From Allomuricauda sp. NBRC 101325 (GTDB lineage: Bacteria > Bacteroidota > Bacteroidia > Flavobacteriales > Flavobacteriaceae): a stretch of 64,000 nucleotides of DNA. This document shows, piece by piece, positions 25,390-34,180 of the stretch. The position numbers and the translations under genes were made by a program. The notes under the pieces were generated by a model. That model did not search any database, had not been told where the DNA came from, and worked only from the letters and a program-made list of their open reading frames with translations. Numbering within the stretch: position 1 is the stretch's first letter; every line of letters begins with the position of its first letter. The stretch is taken from the NCBI RefSeq assembly GCF_030268205.1, contig NZ_BSQF01000002.1:1084297-1148296 (forward strand). The letters are read 5' to 3'.

Positions 25390-25920
25390 ATGAAAAAAAT
25401 ACTATTTGTAACCTTATGTGGAACTTTTCTATTACTTATGTTCCAAAGTTGCCAACAACCCCAAAAACCGGAAGTTCTTTCCGGACCCGAATATTCCAAC
25501 CAGGTAAAACAAATAATTGACGCGAAAAATGTTAAAGTAGCGGCATGGTATTTGGCTGGAGAAGTAGATTCTGCAGCAACCATTTTTGCCGACAACAGCA
25601 TTCAAATGCCTCCTAACATGCCCATTTTGGAAGGTATAGAACAATACAAAGCCAATTGGAACCAAAGTATACAATTTGGCAAGTGGGATTTTAATTTTGA
25701 GATCCAAGAAGTGAAAGCCTCAGGAGATTTGGCCACAGAATGGGGGAAATATACATTAGTTTTTACCCCAAATGAAAATTCTCCCATTCCCCCGATGAAT
25801 GATAAAGGAAATTATGTTGTCCTTTGGGAAAAGATTGATGGGGATTGGAAAATTATGTGGGATGCACCTGTTAGCGAGGTGCCATTACCAATGCCAGCCA
25901 TGGATTCCATTCCTGAATGA
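25390..25920 (+). CDS. lipoprotein with SnoaL-like / DUF4440 domain
   Basis: The start at 25390 gives a lipoprotein signal (FQSC, Cys21); the upstream in-frame codon lacks one. The 176-residue protein then has a DUF4440/SgcJ-like fold: KNVKVAAWYLAGEVDSAATIFADN, MPPNMPILEGIEQY, TEWGKYTLVF and a terminal WKIMWDAPVSE. These cone-shaped NTF2-like proteins bind or transform small molecules; no specific function can be given. It ends two bases before the convergent glycosyltransferase stop. Confidence 0.75.
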   Translation: MKKILFVTLCGTFLLLMFQSCQQPQKPEVLSGPEYSNQVKQIIDAKNVKVAAWYLAGEVDSAATIFADNSIQMPPNMPILEGIEQYKANWNQSIQFGKWDFNFEIQEVKASGDLATEWGKYTLVFTPNENSPIPPMNDKGNYVVLWEKIDGDWKIMWDAPVSEVPLPMPAMDSIPE

Positions 25921-25922
25921 TT

Positions 25923-27155
25923 TTAGAATTTATTTTTATGTTTTCCCTCAATCCATTTAGCCATGTATTTGGTACTAGCCATGGTTTGGTGTTGTAGCAT
26001 TTTCCCAGTAAAATTTTTGGAACGGTGGCTATCCAAAGCTTTACTTAAGGTTTGGAGTCGCTCGTTCAATAGCAGTTGATATTTTTCCTTGTTGTAGAAA
26101 GTTTGAAGCAATTGGATTCCCTGTTGTTGGGCAATTTTCCAAGTTTCTTTGTCTTGGTGCAATATAACGGCAGCTTCCGAAAAAGTATCCCAATCGTCAG
26201 TAATTATGCCGTTCCAAGATTGGTCTCCGTGCATTCCCTCTGCGCCAATGTTAGTAGTAATGCTAGGAGTGCCCGTTTGCATGGCATCCAATAACTTTCC
26301 TTTAATGCCTGCGCCAAATTGAATTGGTGCCAACAAAACACGTGAAGTTGTAAGAACCTCTTTCACATTTTCGGCCCAACCCTTAACTAAAAACCCATTC
26401 TTAGGATCGTGCATTTCGTTGACATGTTGTGGTAGGTATGCGCCATAAATATGTATTTCTGCTTTTGGTAGTTGTTTTCGAATGCGAGGCCAAATCTCAT
26501 TTTTTAAAACTTTGATGGAGTCTACGTTTGGAGCGTGTTTTCCATTTCCGATGCTTACAAAACCTTTTCGTTCCTCAAAACTTGGCAGAGGTTCTTCTGA
26601 AATATCAACCATAAAGGGTAAATGGAACAATAAATCAGACGGAATGTTTAACCCATTCTGCAAAATTTCCATTTCGAAGGTGGAAATCATCATGCTTACA
26701 TCGCAGCGGTAGATACTGGCCACTTCACGTAGCGTCATTGGATGGTTTTTCCATTGGTCCAAATTGAATGTGATGTTTTTCTTGTGAGCCTCTTCCCTAG
26801 CCTTTCGTAATGCATGTAAATCTTCGGTATTCAAAACTCGAAGTGCATTGGGGGCAAATTCAGCTACCCGCCACCCGAATTGTTCTTCGATCATAAAGCG
26901 GTCGAACAGGACCACATCAGGTTGTAAATCTTGAATAAAGTCATCAAAACTGGAATTGTTGAGCTGAATAGTAGTTTCGAGGATCCCCAAAGCACTCAAA
27001 TCCAAGCTATATTCGGTTTTACTGGCTGTACTTGCAAATGTGATTTCGTAACCAAATGCCAAAAACGCTTCCAATAGTTGCTGCATGCGACACCCTGCTG
27101 CCGTGGTGGTGGGCTCAGGCCAAACATAACCGATAACGAGGAGTTTTGTAGTCAT
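25923..27155 (-). CDS. glycosyltransferase, GT4-like
   Basis: A 410-residue GT-B protein. The N-terminal half starts with VIGYVWPEPTTTAAGCRMQQLL, the usual glycine-rich acceptor loop form. The C-terminal half has FVSIGNGKHAPNVDSIKVL, GWAENVKEVL and APIQFGAGIKGKLLDAMQTGTPSITTNIGAEGM, the nucleotide-sugar-binding signature of GT4 enzymes. It has no signal peptide, so it acts in the cytoplasm, probably on a surface glycan or glycolipid. It is isolated from other polysaccharide genes. Confidence 0.82.
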   Translation of the reverse strand: MTTKLLVIGYVWPEPTTTAAGCRMQQLLEAFLAFGYEITFASTASKTEYSLDLSALGILETTIQLNNSSFDDFIQDLQPDVVLFDRFMIEEQFGWRVAEFAPNALRVLNTEDLHALRKAREEAHKKNITFNLDQWKNHPMTLREVASIYRCDVSMMISTFEMEILQNGLNIPSDLLFHLPFMVDISEEPLPSFEERKGFVSIGNGKHAPNVDSIKVLKNEIWPRIRKQLPKAEIHIYGAYLPQHVNEMHDPKNGFLVKGWAENVKEVLTTSRVLLAPIQFGAGIKGKLLDAMQTGTPSITTNIGAEGMHGDQSWNGIITDDWDTFSEAAVILHQDKETWKIAQQQGIQLLQTFYNKEKYQLLLNERLQTLSKALDSHRSKNFTGKMLQHQTMASTKYMAKWIEGKHKNKF

Positions 27156-27161
27156 GAGAAT

Positions 27162-27189
27162 AAAAGTACGAAGTTGGAAGTAGAAAGTT
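27162..27189. repeat. degenerate AGTACGAAG repeat
   Basis: AAAAGTACGAAGTTGGAAG is nearly the same string as that at 43001-43035 beside the four-helix gene. It lies just upstream of the glycosyltransferase start. Confidence 0.45.
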
Positions 27190-27453
27190 AAAACTCAAGT
27201 TCAAGTATCGAACTCAAAATATGGGAATCTAGCTATCCAAAAATCAACTAATGACTCGAATTTTGCCTATTTTCTCGAAGTATAATTGTCAAGTTCAAGA
27301 TCAAGCTCAAGTTCAAAATCTAAGAATCCAAAACATGATAATCGAACTATCCAAATAATTTATGGATTCCTTTCGACTACGCTCAAGGAACGGTTTGGAC
27401 TTAGCATTGAGTAATCTAAAAATCTAAGAATCTAAGAATCAAACAATCCAATG
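27190..27453. other. low-complexity intergenic region with short tandem repeats
   Basis: There is no gene between the glycosyltransferase and helicase genes. A 6-bp tandem array (TTCAAG-like units) occupies 27290-27316, and an 8-bp array (AATCTAAG units) 27412-27440. A degraded TCGACTACGCTCAAGG dispersed repeat is at 27360-27395. Confidence 0.6.
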
Positions 27454-28965
27454 CTACATTCTAGCTGCGAATTTTTTAGAAATGCTCGAACGCAATTTTC
27501 GTTCATAATCTTCCTCCAACCACTCTTTGTAGTTTTTGGTGTTGTTCATGATGCAGTAGGAATATTGTTTTACGCGAAACTGGATTTCATCTTTAAGTTC
27601 CTTGGCCAAAATACGTGCATCGAAAACATCTTCACTGTTTTCCACACAGATTTGTGCGTGCTGTTCTATGCTCAATTCCAGTACCTCCTTGGATTTTCTT
27701 CCTTGGGCGAATATTTTTTTGTACTCTTCTTTTACATCAAATGAAATATTGTCGGACTTGCTGAATTTAGCACGAAGGGCATCTGGCATTTCATATACAA
27801 AGTCACGCTCAATTTCTTCGTCGTTTTTAATGTTTTCCAGATAAAAATCAGGGAAATGGAAGATTTCTTGCCAATCGATGGGGGCATCCCAAGGTCCAAA
27901 ACGGGCCAAGTTGTTACCCAAATCAATCACGTTGAACTCGTCCTTGTTGGGCAATACACGAGAACCCCGACCTATCATCTGAAAATATAGGGTCAAAGAA
28001 CGGGTGGCACGATTCAGAATAATGGATTCTACGGTCGGCTCATCAAAACCAGTGGTCAGAATACTTACCGAGGTTAGAATGGCATCTGGGGTTTTGGCAA
28101 ACCAATCCAAGATATCCTTTCGTTCCGTTGCTGTATTTTTATTATCCAAGTGACGAACATTGTACCCTGCCTTTTTAAAGGTTTCGTAAACGTAAAGTGA
28201 GGTATTGATACCGTTATTGAAAATCAAGGTTTTGGTACCCTTCGCAATTTCTTCATAGGCCGTGAGCAATTTGCCCAACATGCTATGGTTGCTATAAAAC
28301 TCATCAGATGATTTTACGGTATAATCTCCATTGATCCCCAGTTTTAAGGTGCGAAGGCTTACATCATAATTAAAAAGGTTGGCCTTGGCCAAAAATTCCT
28401 TGTCAATCAACGCTTTTATGGATTCCCCAATGATCAGGTGCTTGTAATTGTCCTTCATGGGGAGCTTGATGTTGGAGCTCAAGGGCGTTGCCGTCACTCC
28501 AAGAATGGTTGAGTTTTCAAAGTATTTGAAGAGTTTCCTGAAGGAATTGTAGTGGGCCTCATCAATAATTACTAGACCAATATTGTTGATTTTCACCTTT
28601 TCTTCCTGTAAGCGGTTGTTCAAGGTTTCCACCATGGCCACAAAGCACATGTAATCGTCCTGGTCCATCAGTTCCTTGACCTCGCTATTGATGACCTTGT
28701 TGGCCACGCCGAACCCGTTGAGCATTTTAGAGGTCTGTTTGCTCAATTCAATGCGGTGGGTAAGCACCATCACTTTTTTGCCCGTTTGCTCAATGTAACG
28801 ACGGGTTATTTCGGAAAACACCACGGTTTTACCTCCACCTGTGGGCAATTGGTATAAAATATTGGCGCCCGCGGGAAGCTTTTCCAGTTGGGTAAAGATT
28901 TTGTTCAAATCTTCTTCCTGATAATCGTATAATTTCTTCTTCTTAATCTTTTTGTTTACCTCCAA
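27454..28965 (-). CDS. RadD-like DEAH-box helicase
   Basis: A 503-residue superfamily 2 helicase with motif I PTGGGKT, motif II DEAH, motif III GVTATP, motif V ILTTGFDEP and motif VI QMIGRGSR. A compact C-terminal domain of about 120 residues follows. It resembles RadD and the helicase part of type I/III restriction enzymes, but no methylase or nuclease partner is nearby, so DNA repair is the better guess. Start choice: no ATG exists before residue 70, so a TTG at 28965 is used. Confidence 0.82.
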   Translation of the reverse strand: MEVNKKIKKKKLYDYQEEDLNKIFTQLEKLPAGANILYQLPTGGGKTVVFSEITRRYIEQTGKKVMVLTHRIELSKQTSKMLNGFGVANKVINSEVKELMDQDDYMCFVAMVETLNNRLQEEKVKINNIGLVIIDEAHYNSFRKLFKYFENSTILGVTATPLSSNIKLPMKDNYKHLIIGESIKALIDKEFLAKANLFNYDVSLRTLKLGINGDYTVKSSDEFYSNHSMLGKLLTAYEEIAKGTKTLIFNNGINTSLYVYETFKKAGYNVRHLDNKNTATERKDILDWFAKTPDAILTSVSILTTGFDEPTVESIILNRATRSLTLYFQMIGRGSRVLPNKDEFNVIDLGNNLARFGPWDAPIDWQEIFHFPDFYLENIKNDEEIERDFVYEMPDALRAKFSKSDNISFDVKEEYKKIFAQGRKSKEVLELSIEQHAQICVENSEDVFDARILAKELKDEIQFRVKQYSYCIMNNTKNYKEWLEEDYERKLRSSISKKFAARM

Positions 28966-29151
28966 AGGATATGGCTTATGGGTTCTTCAATAAAAAACCC
29001 TACAAAATTAGGAGTTTTTTGGGCGCGAGACCAATTGTATTTCTGCTTTTCTATCAAGATACTATCAACAATTTGTTTTGATATCAATTTTTAGCGAAAT
29101 CCTTGGTTTTGCTCATAACATTTTGATAACAATAACATTTTCGGCTTGGAA

Positions 29152-29171
29152 ATACGGCGATTATGCCGTAT
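29152..29171 (+). promoter_or_regulatory. inverted repeat in the rpoD leader
   Basis: ATACGGC (29152-29158) and GCCGTAT (29165-29171) are separated by GATTAT and lie about 40 nt before the rpoD start. They could form a leader hairpin or a protein-binding site. Confidence 0.35.
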
Positions 29172-29211
29172 AATGAAGTCTTATAACACTTGCAAAAAAC
29201 CATACTTCAGC

Positions 29212-30075
29212 ATGAGGCAACTTAAAATTATCAAACAGGTCACGAACCGCGAATCCAAATCCCTTGACAAATACCTTCAGGACATCAGTAAAATCGATTT
29301 GATCACTGCGCAGGAAGAAGTGGAGTTGGCACAACGGATCAGGGAAGGTGACCAAGTTGCCTTGGAAAAATTAACGAATGCCAACCTTAGGTTTGTGGTC
29401 TCTGTGGCAAAGCAATACCAAAACCAAGGGTTGAAATTGCCAGATTTGATCAATGAAGGAAACGTAGGTTTGGTAAAAGCAGCCAAGCGTTTTGATGAGA
29501 CTAGGGGATTTAAATTTATTTCATATGCCGTTTGGTGGATTCGTCAGTCCATTTTACAGGCACTCGCAGAACAATCCAGGGTAGTTCGACTGCCATTGAA
29601 CAAGATCGGCTCTATCAACAAGATAAAAAAGACCTTTTCGTATTTGGAGCAAGCCCATGAGCGTCCACCTTCTCCGGAAGAAATAGCCAAAGAATTGGAT
29701 ATGACTGTTTCTGAAGTAAAGCAATCTTTGAAAAATACGGGCAGGCATGTTTCCATGGATGCTCCATTAAAAGAGGGTGAAACTTCCAATTTATATGATG
29801 TGCTCAATGCTGGGGATTCGCCCAAACCCGACAAAGGGTTGATGCATCAATCGTTGAATACCGAAATTAATAGGGCTTTGGACACACTTTCACCAAGAGA
29901 GGCTGATGTGGTTCGCCTATATTATGGAATTGGCGACCAACCTTCCATGACCTTAGAAGAAATTGGGAGCACATTTGATCTTACTAGAGAAAGAGTGCGT
30001 CAAATTCGTGAAAAAGCAATCCGGAAATTAAGGCACACTTCCAAAAGCAAAATTTTAAAATCGTATTTGGGCTAA
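29212..30075 (+). CDS. rpoD: primary sigma factor RpoD (Bacteroidota type)
   Basis: The start at 29212 gives [22 protein letters not shown], the standard beginning of Bacteroidota RpoD; the longer frame is untranslated leader. The 287-residue protein has region 1.2 ([15 protein letters not shown]), region 2 ([51 protein letters not shown]), region 3, and region 4.2 ([28 protein letters not shown]). It lacks the long N-terminal region 1.1 of E. coli sigma70. It directs polymerase to TTTG...TAnnTTTG promoters such as those listed here. A strong terminator follows. Confidence 0.96.
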   Translation: MRQLKIIKQVTNRESKSLDKYLQDISKIDLITAQEEVELAQRIREGDQVALEKLTNANLRFVVSVAKQYQNQGLKLPDLINEGNVGLVKAAKRFDETRGFKFISYAVWWIRQSILQALAEQSRVVRLPLNKIGSINKIKKTFSYLEQAHERPPSPEEIAKELDMTVSEVKQSLKNTGRHVSMDAPLKEGETSNLYDVLNAGDSPKPDKGLMHQSLNTEINRALDTLSPREADVVRLYYGIGDQPSMTLEEIGSTFDLTRERVRQIREKAIRKLRHTSKSKILKSYLG

Positions 30076-30096
30076 TCCCAAATCAACCTAAAATAG

Positions 30097-30127
30097 AAAA
30101 GGGGATGTTTTTTTAACATCCCCTTTT
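30097..30127 (+). terminator. intrinsic terminator after rpoD, probably bidirectional
   Basis: AAAAGGGGATGTT (30097-30109) pairs with AACATCCCCTTTT (30115-30127) over a 5-nt T loop. It can also end the minus-strand micropeptide transcript whose last stop is at 30149. Confidence 0.88.
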
Positions 30128-30148
30128 CCATGATATACTACTTAAACA

Positions 30149-30250
30149 TCAAGGTTTGCTCAACAAACTGATTTCAAAATCGGTGAGCAGTTCATTTAAA
30201 TCTCGAATAAAATTCAAGTAAGCGCTGTTTTCTTGGTTATAATTTTTCAT
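30149..30250 (-). CDS. micropeptide A, 33 residues, unknown
   Basis: ATG-initiated frame ending in TGA, product MKNYNQENSAYLNFIRDL... and ending LSKP. It aligns with the neighbouring 32-residue frame over YLxFIRDLNELLT versus YLAFLQELNEILT. Two adjacent similar short frames on one strand, followed by a terminator, are better explained by real small genes than by chance. It is predicted to be one amphipathic helix with no signal or membrane segment. Confidence 0.5.
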   Translation of the reverse strand: MKNYNQENSAYLNFIRDLNELLTDFEISLLSKP

Positions 30251-30273
30251 TGGATAACATTTGGGGTGTTTAT

Positions 30274-30372
30274 CTATAAATAATCTAGTTCGGCAAGTTG
30301 GTTTATGGTCAATATCTCGTTGAGTTCTTGTAAAAAAGCCAAGTATTCTTCTCCGTAGGTGTCGTACAACAT
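30274..30372 (-). CDS. micropeptide B, 32 residues, paralogue of A
   Basis: ATG-initiated frame ending in TAG; it begins MLYDTYGEEYLAFLQELNEI and ends ELDYL. It precedes micropeptide A by 23 nt on the same strand and shares its Tyr-Leu-x-Phe...Leu-Asn-Glu-(Leu/Ile)-Leu-Thr core. It lies downstream of the HEAT-like gene (stop 30486). Function unknown; an acidic helical regulator that binds a larger protein is a guess. Confidence 0.5.
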   Translation of the reverse strand: MLYDTYGEEYLAFLQELNEILTINQLAELDYL

Positions 30373-30485
30373 AGTTCTTTATTGGTATTAAGTTTGGGTC
30401 TATGGTATAACGTGAATCTATTTTAAAGATTATACGAAAACAACAATTTGTGGTGAAATTGACAATTGAAGTTGTGAAAATTCAA

Positions 30486-30842
30486 TCAATCTTCCATTTC
30501 CAAAATGTCCAGCTCTACTTCAAAATCCAATTCCGAGTCTATTTTGCTTGGTCTTATGTTGAATTCATCATAAATGAAGCAAAGGCTCATCGGCAATCTT
30601 CTGCGCTCTGTATTGGTCATCAATCCTAATTTGGATTGTAGTTCATTCTTTACTTGAAAAGCTTTGTTGCTTATTTTGGGGTTTGCATGGGATTCCAACT
30701 CGGCCAAAAAAGGAATTTCTTTCTTATCCCCTACTTCCAGTATTTCATCCAATAACATCAGTTTACATTCTACATCGGTGCAATGTTGGAACAAGGGATA
30801 AAAAATGCTTTGCAGGTACTCGGGTAATTCGTTTTCTGCCAT
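30486..30842 (-). CDS. hypothetical HEAT-like helical protein
   Basis: A 118-residue acidic, helical protein. Residues about 25-70 (LMLLDEILEVGDKKEIPFLAELES..NPKISNKAFQVKNEL) look like two HEAT-type helical pairs; the C-terminal 40 residues hold SLCFIYDEFNIRP and an Asp/Glu-rich tail. It starts 14 nt after the HPt-like gene, so the two are co-transcribed. A protein-protein interaction role is inferred. Confidence 0.6.
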   Translation of the reverse strand: MAENELPEYLQSIFYPLFQHCTDVECKLMLLDEILEVGDKKEIPFLAELESHANPKISNKAFQVKNELQSKLGLMTNTERRRLPMSLCFIYDEFNIRPSKIDSELDFEVELDILEMED

Positions 30843-30856
30843 GGTGTTGGTTTTTT

Positions 30857-31681
30857 TTACATAGTTCTGAACACTTCCATTTCAAAATCTACCTGTTCTT
30901 CCACAATCGGGTATTCCTGAAGGAATTGATCGTATAGAAAGGCATGGTGCTTCATGTCGTTATCGGTTTTACACAGACGGGAAATCTGGTCTGTAATTTC
31001 CAATAGACTTCTAATTTTCATCATTTGAAGACTTGGTCCTACTTTCTGGCAAGCATTGTCCAGAGCATCAAAATTTCGGTTCATCAGATGTATTTTGGCA
31101 CTTCCGATAAACTCCAAAATGTTTTGTTTGAACACTTTTACCAACTCCTCCATAAGTTCCATCTGCCCCATACAATCTTCGAGTACAGGCTTTAGGTTGA
31201 TTTTGTTGGATGTAAAGTCAGATTCCAAGGTTCGTTCTATAAATTGAAAATTCGTTGTAAAATTCTTCGGGGGATTCATGTTTTTTTGGTCGGTAGTGGT
31301 TGGTATGTTTTGAGCAATTTTCTTTAACTCTTTAACTAGTTCTGCCTGTTCATCGCTTAAACGCGTTTTTTCCAATGCTTTTATCAAACAAATACATCGG
31401 TCCTGGGCTGCTGGAGTTAGAGGAGCGGTAAATGTGCTTTGTATCCCTACTTTCTGGTATATTTTCTCCAGTTGTTCCATTTCTGAAATACCAAAAACCT
31501 TGCTTTCCAATCCGTGCTTAAAAAGCTCAAATGATTTTTTCAGTTCACCGGCCTCAACAACGCCCAATTCCTCGTATGAAAATGAGCTCAATCCGATTTC
31601 TAGCTTTTCTAGATAGTTAAGTAATTCTCGCGTCCCCAAAATATGTATAGAAAAATGGTTAATCCTCCTAAAAATCTCCAA
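30857..31681 (-). CDS. hypothetical protein with HPt-like domain lacking the phospho-histidine
   Basis: A 274-residue helical protein. Residues about 165-260 resemble a histidine phosphotransfer four-helix bundle: QMELMEELVKVFKQNILEFI, then NACQKVGPSLQMMKIRSLLEI, where active HPt domains of this phylum read AHxIKPSxxMMGxxxLxE. The expected His is Cys211. The N-terminal half (1-125) is helical and unrecognised; a Pro/Thr/Asn linker (127-142) separates the halves. It could be a phosphorelay decoy or scaffold. The start is uncertain: the TTG at 31681 is the longest option, and an AGGAGG lies a few codons inside. Confidence 0.6.
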   Translation of the reverse strand: MEIFRRINHFSIHILGTRELLNYLEKLEIGLSSFSYEELGVVEAGELKKSFELFKHGLESKVFGISEMEQLEKIYQKVGIQSTFTAPLTPAAQDRCICLIKALEKTRLSDEQAELVKELKKIAQNIPTTTDQKNMNPPKNFTTNFQFIERTLESDFTSNKINLKPVLEDCMGQMELMEELVKVFKQNILEFIGSAKIHLMNRNFDALDNACQKVGPSLQMMKIRSLLEITDQISRLCKTDNDMKHHAFLYDQFLQEYPIVEEQVDFEMEVFRTM

Positions 31682-31767
31682 TTAATTGAGGGATTACAAT
31701 TTATTGTTATGTACCTACTCCATTTTGTTGTCAAATTGTTTTATTTGTATGTATAAACAACCTGAAC

Positions 31768-33051
31768 ATGAAATATTTTTATCTATTATTTAGTATTGCC
31801 CTGCTCACTTCTTGTGGGGAGAAAAAACCTGAAAAAACCGAAACTTTGGAAGAAAAAGCACAACGAATCCATGATTCTGTGATCACCATTGATACACATG
31901 ACGATATCAACGTTCAAAACTTTACCGATAGCATTAACTATACCCAACGCTTGGATACCCAAGTGAATCTACCAAAAATGAACGAAGGTGGTTTGGATGT
32001 GGCTTGGTTTATCGTATATACAGGTCAAGATACGTTGACAACCGAAGGATATGCGAAAGCTTCTGAAAATGCCATTTCTAAATTTGAGGCCATTCATAGA
32101 TTGTGCGAGGAAATCGCTCCTGATCAAATTGAATTAGCTTTGACTTCGGATGATGTTCGTAGAATTGTAGCCGCAGGTAAAAAAGTGGCCATGATCGGAG
32201 TTGAAAATGCTTATCCAATCGGAGAAGACCTTTCCAAAATTGAAGAATACCAGAAACGTGGTGCAAGATATATTTCCTTGGCACACAACGGACATAGCCA
32301 ATTTAGTGACTCAAACACTGGAGAAAGAGATAGCATTTGGTTGCACAATGGTTTAAGCGAATTGGGCAAACAAGCTGTTGCAGAAATGAACCGTGTTGGT
32401 GTAATGATCGATGTTTCTCATCCATCCAAAGAAGCCATGAAACAAATGATCGAGTTGACCAAAGCTCCTATTATTGCTTCCCACTCTTCCGCCAGAGCTT
32501 TATGCGGACATAGCCGTAACTTGGACGATGAGCAGTTATTGATGATGAAAGAAAACGGTGGTGTGGTACAAACCGTAGCTTTCGGTTCGTATTTGAACAC
32601 CGAAAAGAACGATGCCAGATCAGCATTCGTAAGTGAAATCAGTAAAAAAGTAGCTGATTCCCTGGGAATTGAATGGTACGAGCGTTCCCAATTCTCTACT
32701 TTGACCCCTGAGCAACGTGAAACCTTCTTTGCCAACTACAGAAAAGTTCAGGGTATGGCACAAGACTTGGCCGCCAAAGACCCAAATGCTCCACCAGCAG
32801 TCAATGTATCCGATTTTGTGGATCACATCGACTACATGGTAAAATTGATTGGAATTGACCACGTAGGTATCAGCTCCGATTTTGATGGAGGTGGTGGAAT
32901 CGAAGGTTGGAATGATGCTTCAGAAACCTTTAATGTTACCTTGGAATTGGTAAAAAGAGGGTATACTGAAGAGGAGATTGCCAAACTTTGGGGCGGTAAC
33001 CTATTACGAGTGCTTGACGAAGTTCAGGCCGTGGCCCAAACATTGAACTAG
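31768..33051 (+). CDS. membrane dipeptidase (peptidase family M19) lipoprotein
   Basis: The 427-residue protein has a lipoprotein signal (LTSC, Cys16) and the M19 metal site: IDTHDD near residue 44, the bridging Glu in GVENAYPIG, SLAHNGHSQFSDS, VSHPSKEAM and SHSSARALCGHSRN. The C-terminal FDGGGGIEGWNDASE is also typical. It cleaves dipeptides, often with a D- or modified C-terminal residue, outside the inner membrane. Its stop overlaps that of the convergent thioesterase gene by four bases (CTAG). Confidence 0.92.
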   Translation: MKYFYLLFSIALLTSCGEKKPEKTETLEEKAQRIHDSVITIDTHDDINVQNFTDSINYTQRLDTQVNLPKMNEGGLDVAWFIVYTGQDTLTTEGYAKASENAISKFEAIHRLCEEIAPDQIELALTSDDVRRIVAAGKKVAMIGVENAYPIGEDLSKIEEYQKRGARYISLAHNGHSQFSDSNTGERDSIWLHNGLSELGKQAVAEMNRVGVMIDVSHPSKEAMKQMIELTKAPIIASHSSARALCGHSRNLDDEQLLMMKENGGVVQTVAFGSYLNTEKNDARSAFVSEISKKVADSLGIEWYERSQFSTLTPEQRETFFANYRKVQGMAQDLAAKDPNAPPAVNVSDFVDHIDYMVKLIGIDHVGISSDFDGGGGIEGWNDASETFNVTLELVKRGYTEEEIAKLWGGNLLRVLDEVQAVAQTLN

Positions 33052-33458
33052 GAGTTTTCCTCCTTTTCCTTTTTTGCCAAACGATCTTTTACGTATTCAA
33101 TTTTTGTTTTTCCGTGGGCTCTTGGGTTCCCTTTATCATCCAGGTTCACCATAATAATATTGTCTACGGTAACAATACTTTCGTGGGTCATCTTGTTTCT
33201 TACCTCGCAATTGAGGGAAATTGAGGTGACCCCGAATTTTATCACGTCTATTCCAATTTCGATCACATCCCCTTCGGTGGCGGTGCTCATAAAATTGATT
33301 TCGGACATATATTTGGTAACTACCTTTTTATTTTCGAGCTGAATAATGCTATAAAGCACAGCTTCTTCGTCTATCCAGGCAAGTACTTTCCCGCCAAAAA
33401 GTGTTCCATTGGCGTTCAAGTCTTCGGGCTTAACCCATTTTCTTGTATGAAATCGCAT
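33048..33458 (-). CDS. acyl-CoA thioesterase, YciA/hotdog family
   Basis: A 136-residue single hotdog domain: VKPEDLNANGTLFGGKVLAWIDEEAV with the catalytic Asp/Glu region, then VTKYMSEINFMSTATEGDVIEIG and the terminal GKTKIEYVKDRL. It hydrolyses acyl-CoA esters in the cytoplasm, usually as a hexamer. Length is normal for the YciA type. Confidence 0.88.
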   Translation of the reverse strand: MRFHTRKWVKPEDLNANGTLFGGKVLAWIDEEAVLYSIIQLENKKVVTKYMSEINFMSTATEGDVIEIGIDVIKFGVTSISLNCEVRNKMTHESIVTVDNIIMVNLDDKGNPRAHGKTKIEYVKDRLAKKEKEENS

Positions 33459-33763
33459 TGTGAAACTAATTTAAATTCAGGGGCAAAGTTACTTTAATCG
33501 CGTTTACAATGTAACTACCATACCCTACTAATTTTATATAATTATGAATTTAAAATAATTCATAATCATGGAGTATATAGTATTTAATTTTGAATGGCCC
33601 GAATTTAAAATTCCACTAAAAATGGGGGCGTAATTTGAATAAGGCTGTTTTTTTAGTATTTGAAATAAAGTTTTTCCTTCTTGTTCATAACATCGTTAAC
33701 AACTATTGCCCTTGGTAAAATTGTCAGAATTTTGATTGCGTAATTTTAGGAAAACTTGCAGCC
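33459..33763. other. intergenic region with AT-rich inverted repeat
   Basis: A perfect 10-bp inverted repeat, ATTATGAATT (33541-33550) and AATTCATAAT (33557-33566), has a 6-nt spacer. A promoter candidate (TTG at 33721, TAATTTTA at 33741-33748, 17-nt gap) serves the gene at 33764. No protein gene is supported here. Confidence 0.55.
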
Positions 33764-34180
33764 ATGGACTCACGATCCAAACGTCTAGTCGACATCCGTC
33801 CAGACATTTTAAAGGCCCATTTCAATAACCAAATGGGTTTTGACGAACGTTTTCAGAACCAAACTTTGCGCCCCGTTATCAAACTCCAGAACCTTTTGTT
33901 GGTAGAGGCTTTCAAGAATTACGTCAATAAACATAAAGGTGTTTTTTACGGTCTTCCTTTGGAAAAAAAGATGGAATACATTGAACGTGCCATTCAAAAG
34001 GACATTAAGTTCAGGAATTCTTTAAAAGGTATGATCATTGGTCAATTTACCGTGGAAGAATACCGCGATTACATTACCAATTCATCTGCCTTGAACAAGC
34101 GAATGATGAACATTGTGGTGGAAAGGTTAAAAGACCAGATTCAATTATTTGAGCAGGAAGAAGCCCTTTTACAAGACTGA
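33764..34180 (+). CDS. conserved flavobacterial protein of unknown function
   Basis: A 138-residue, helical, soluble protein with RFQNQTLRPVIKLQNLLLVEAFKNYVNKHK and SLKGMIIGQFTVEEYRDYITNSSALNKRMMNIV. I recall near-identical patterns across Flavobacteriaceae, often labelled 'glyoxalase' without visible glyoxalase motifs; that label should not be relied on. The last 12 bases overlap the convergent DUF2461 gene. Function unknown. Confidence 0.75.
   Translation: MDSRSKRLVDIRPDILKAHFNNQMGFDERFQNQTLRPVIKLQNLLLVEAFKNYVNKHKGVFYGLPLEKKMEYIERAIQKDIKFRNSLKGMIIGQFTVEEYRDYITNSSALNKRMMNIVVERLKDQIQLFEQEEALLQD

Noticed and set aside
27454..28965. Helicase as part of a restriction-modification or defence island
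   Set aside because: No methylase, nuclease or other defence gene lies within several kilobases on either side; a housekeeping RadD-like role is more likely.
28971..29081. 36-codon plus-strand frame upstream of rpoD (MAYGFFNKKPYK...)
   Set aside because: It overlaps the start of the helicase transcript and a terminator-like AT hairpin, shows no signal or domain, and fits an untranslated promoter region better.
33568..33633. 21-codon frame MEYIVFNFEWPEFKIPLKMGA
   Set aside because: Very short, no paralogue, lies at the edge of an inverted repeat; no support beyond an ATG.
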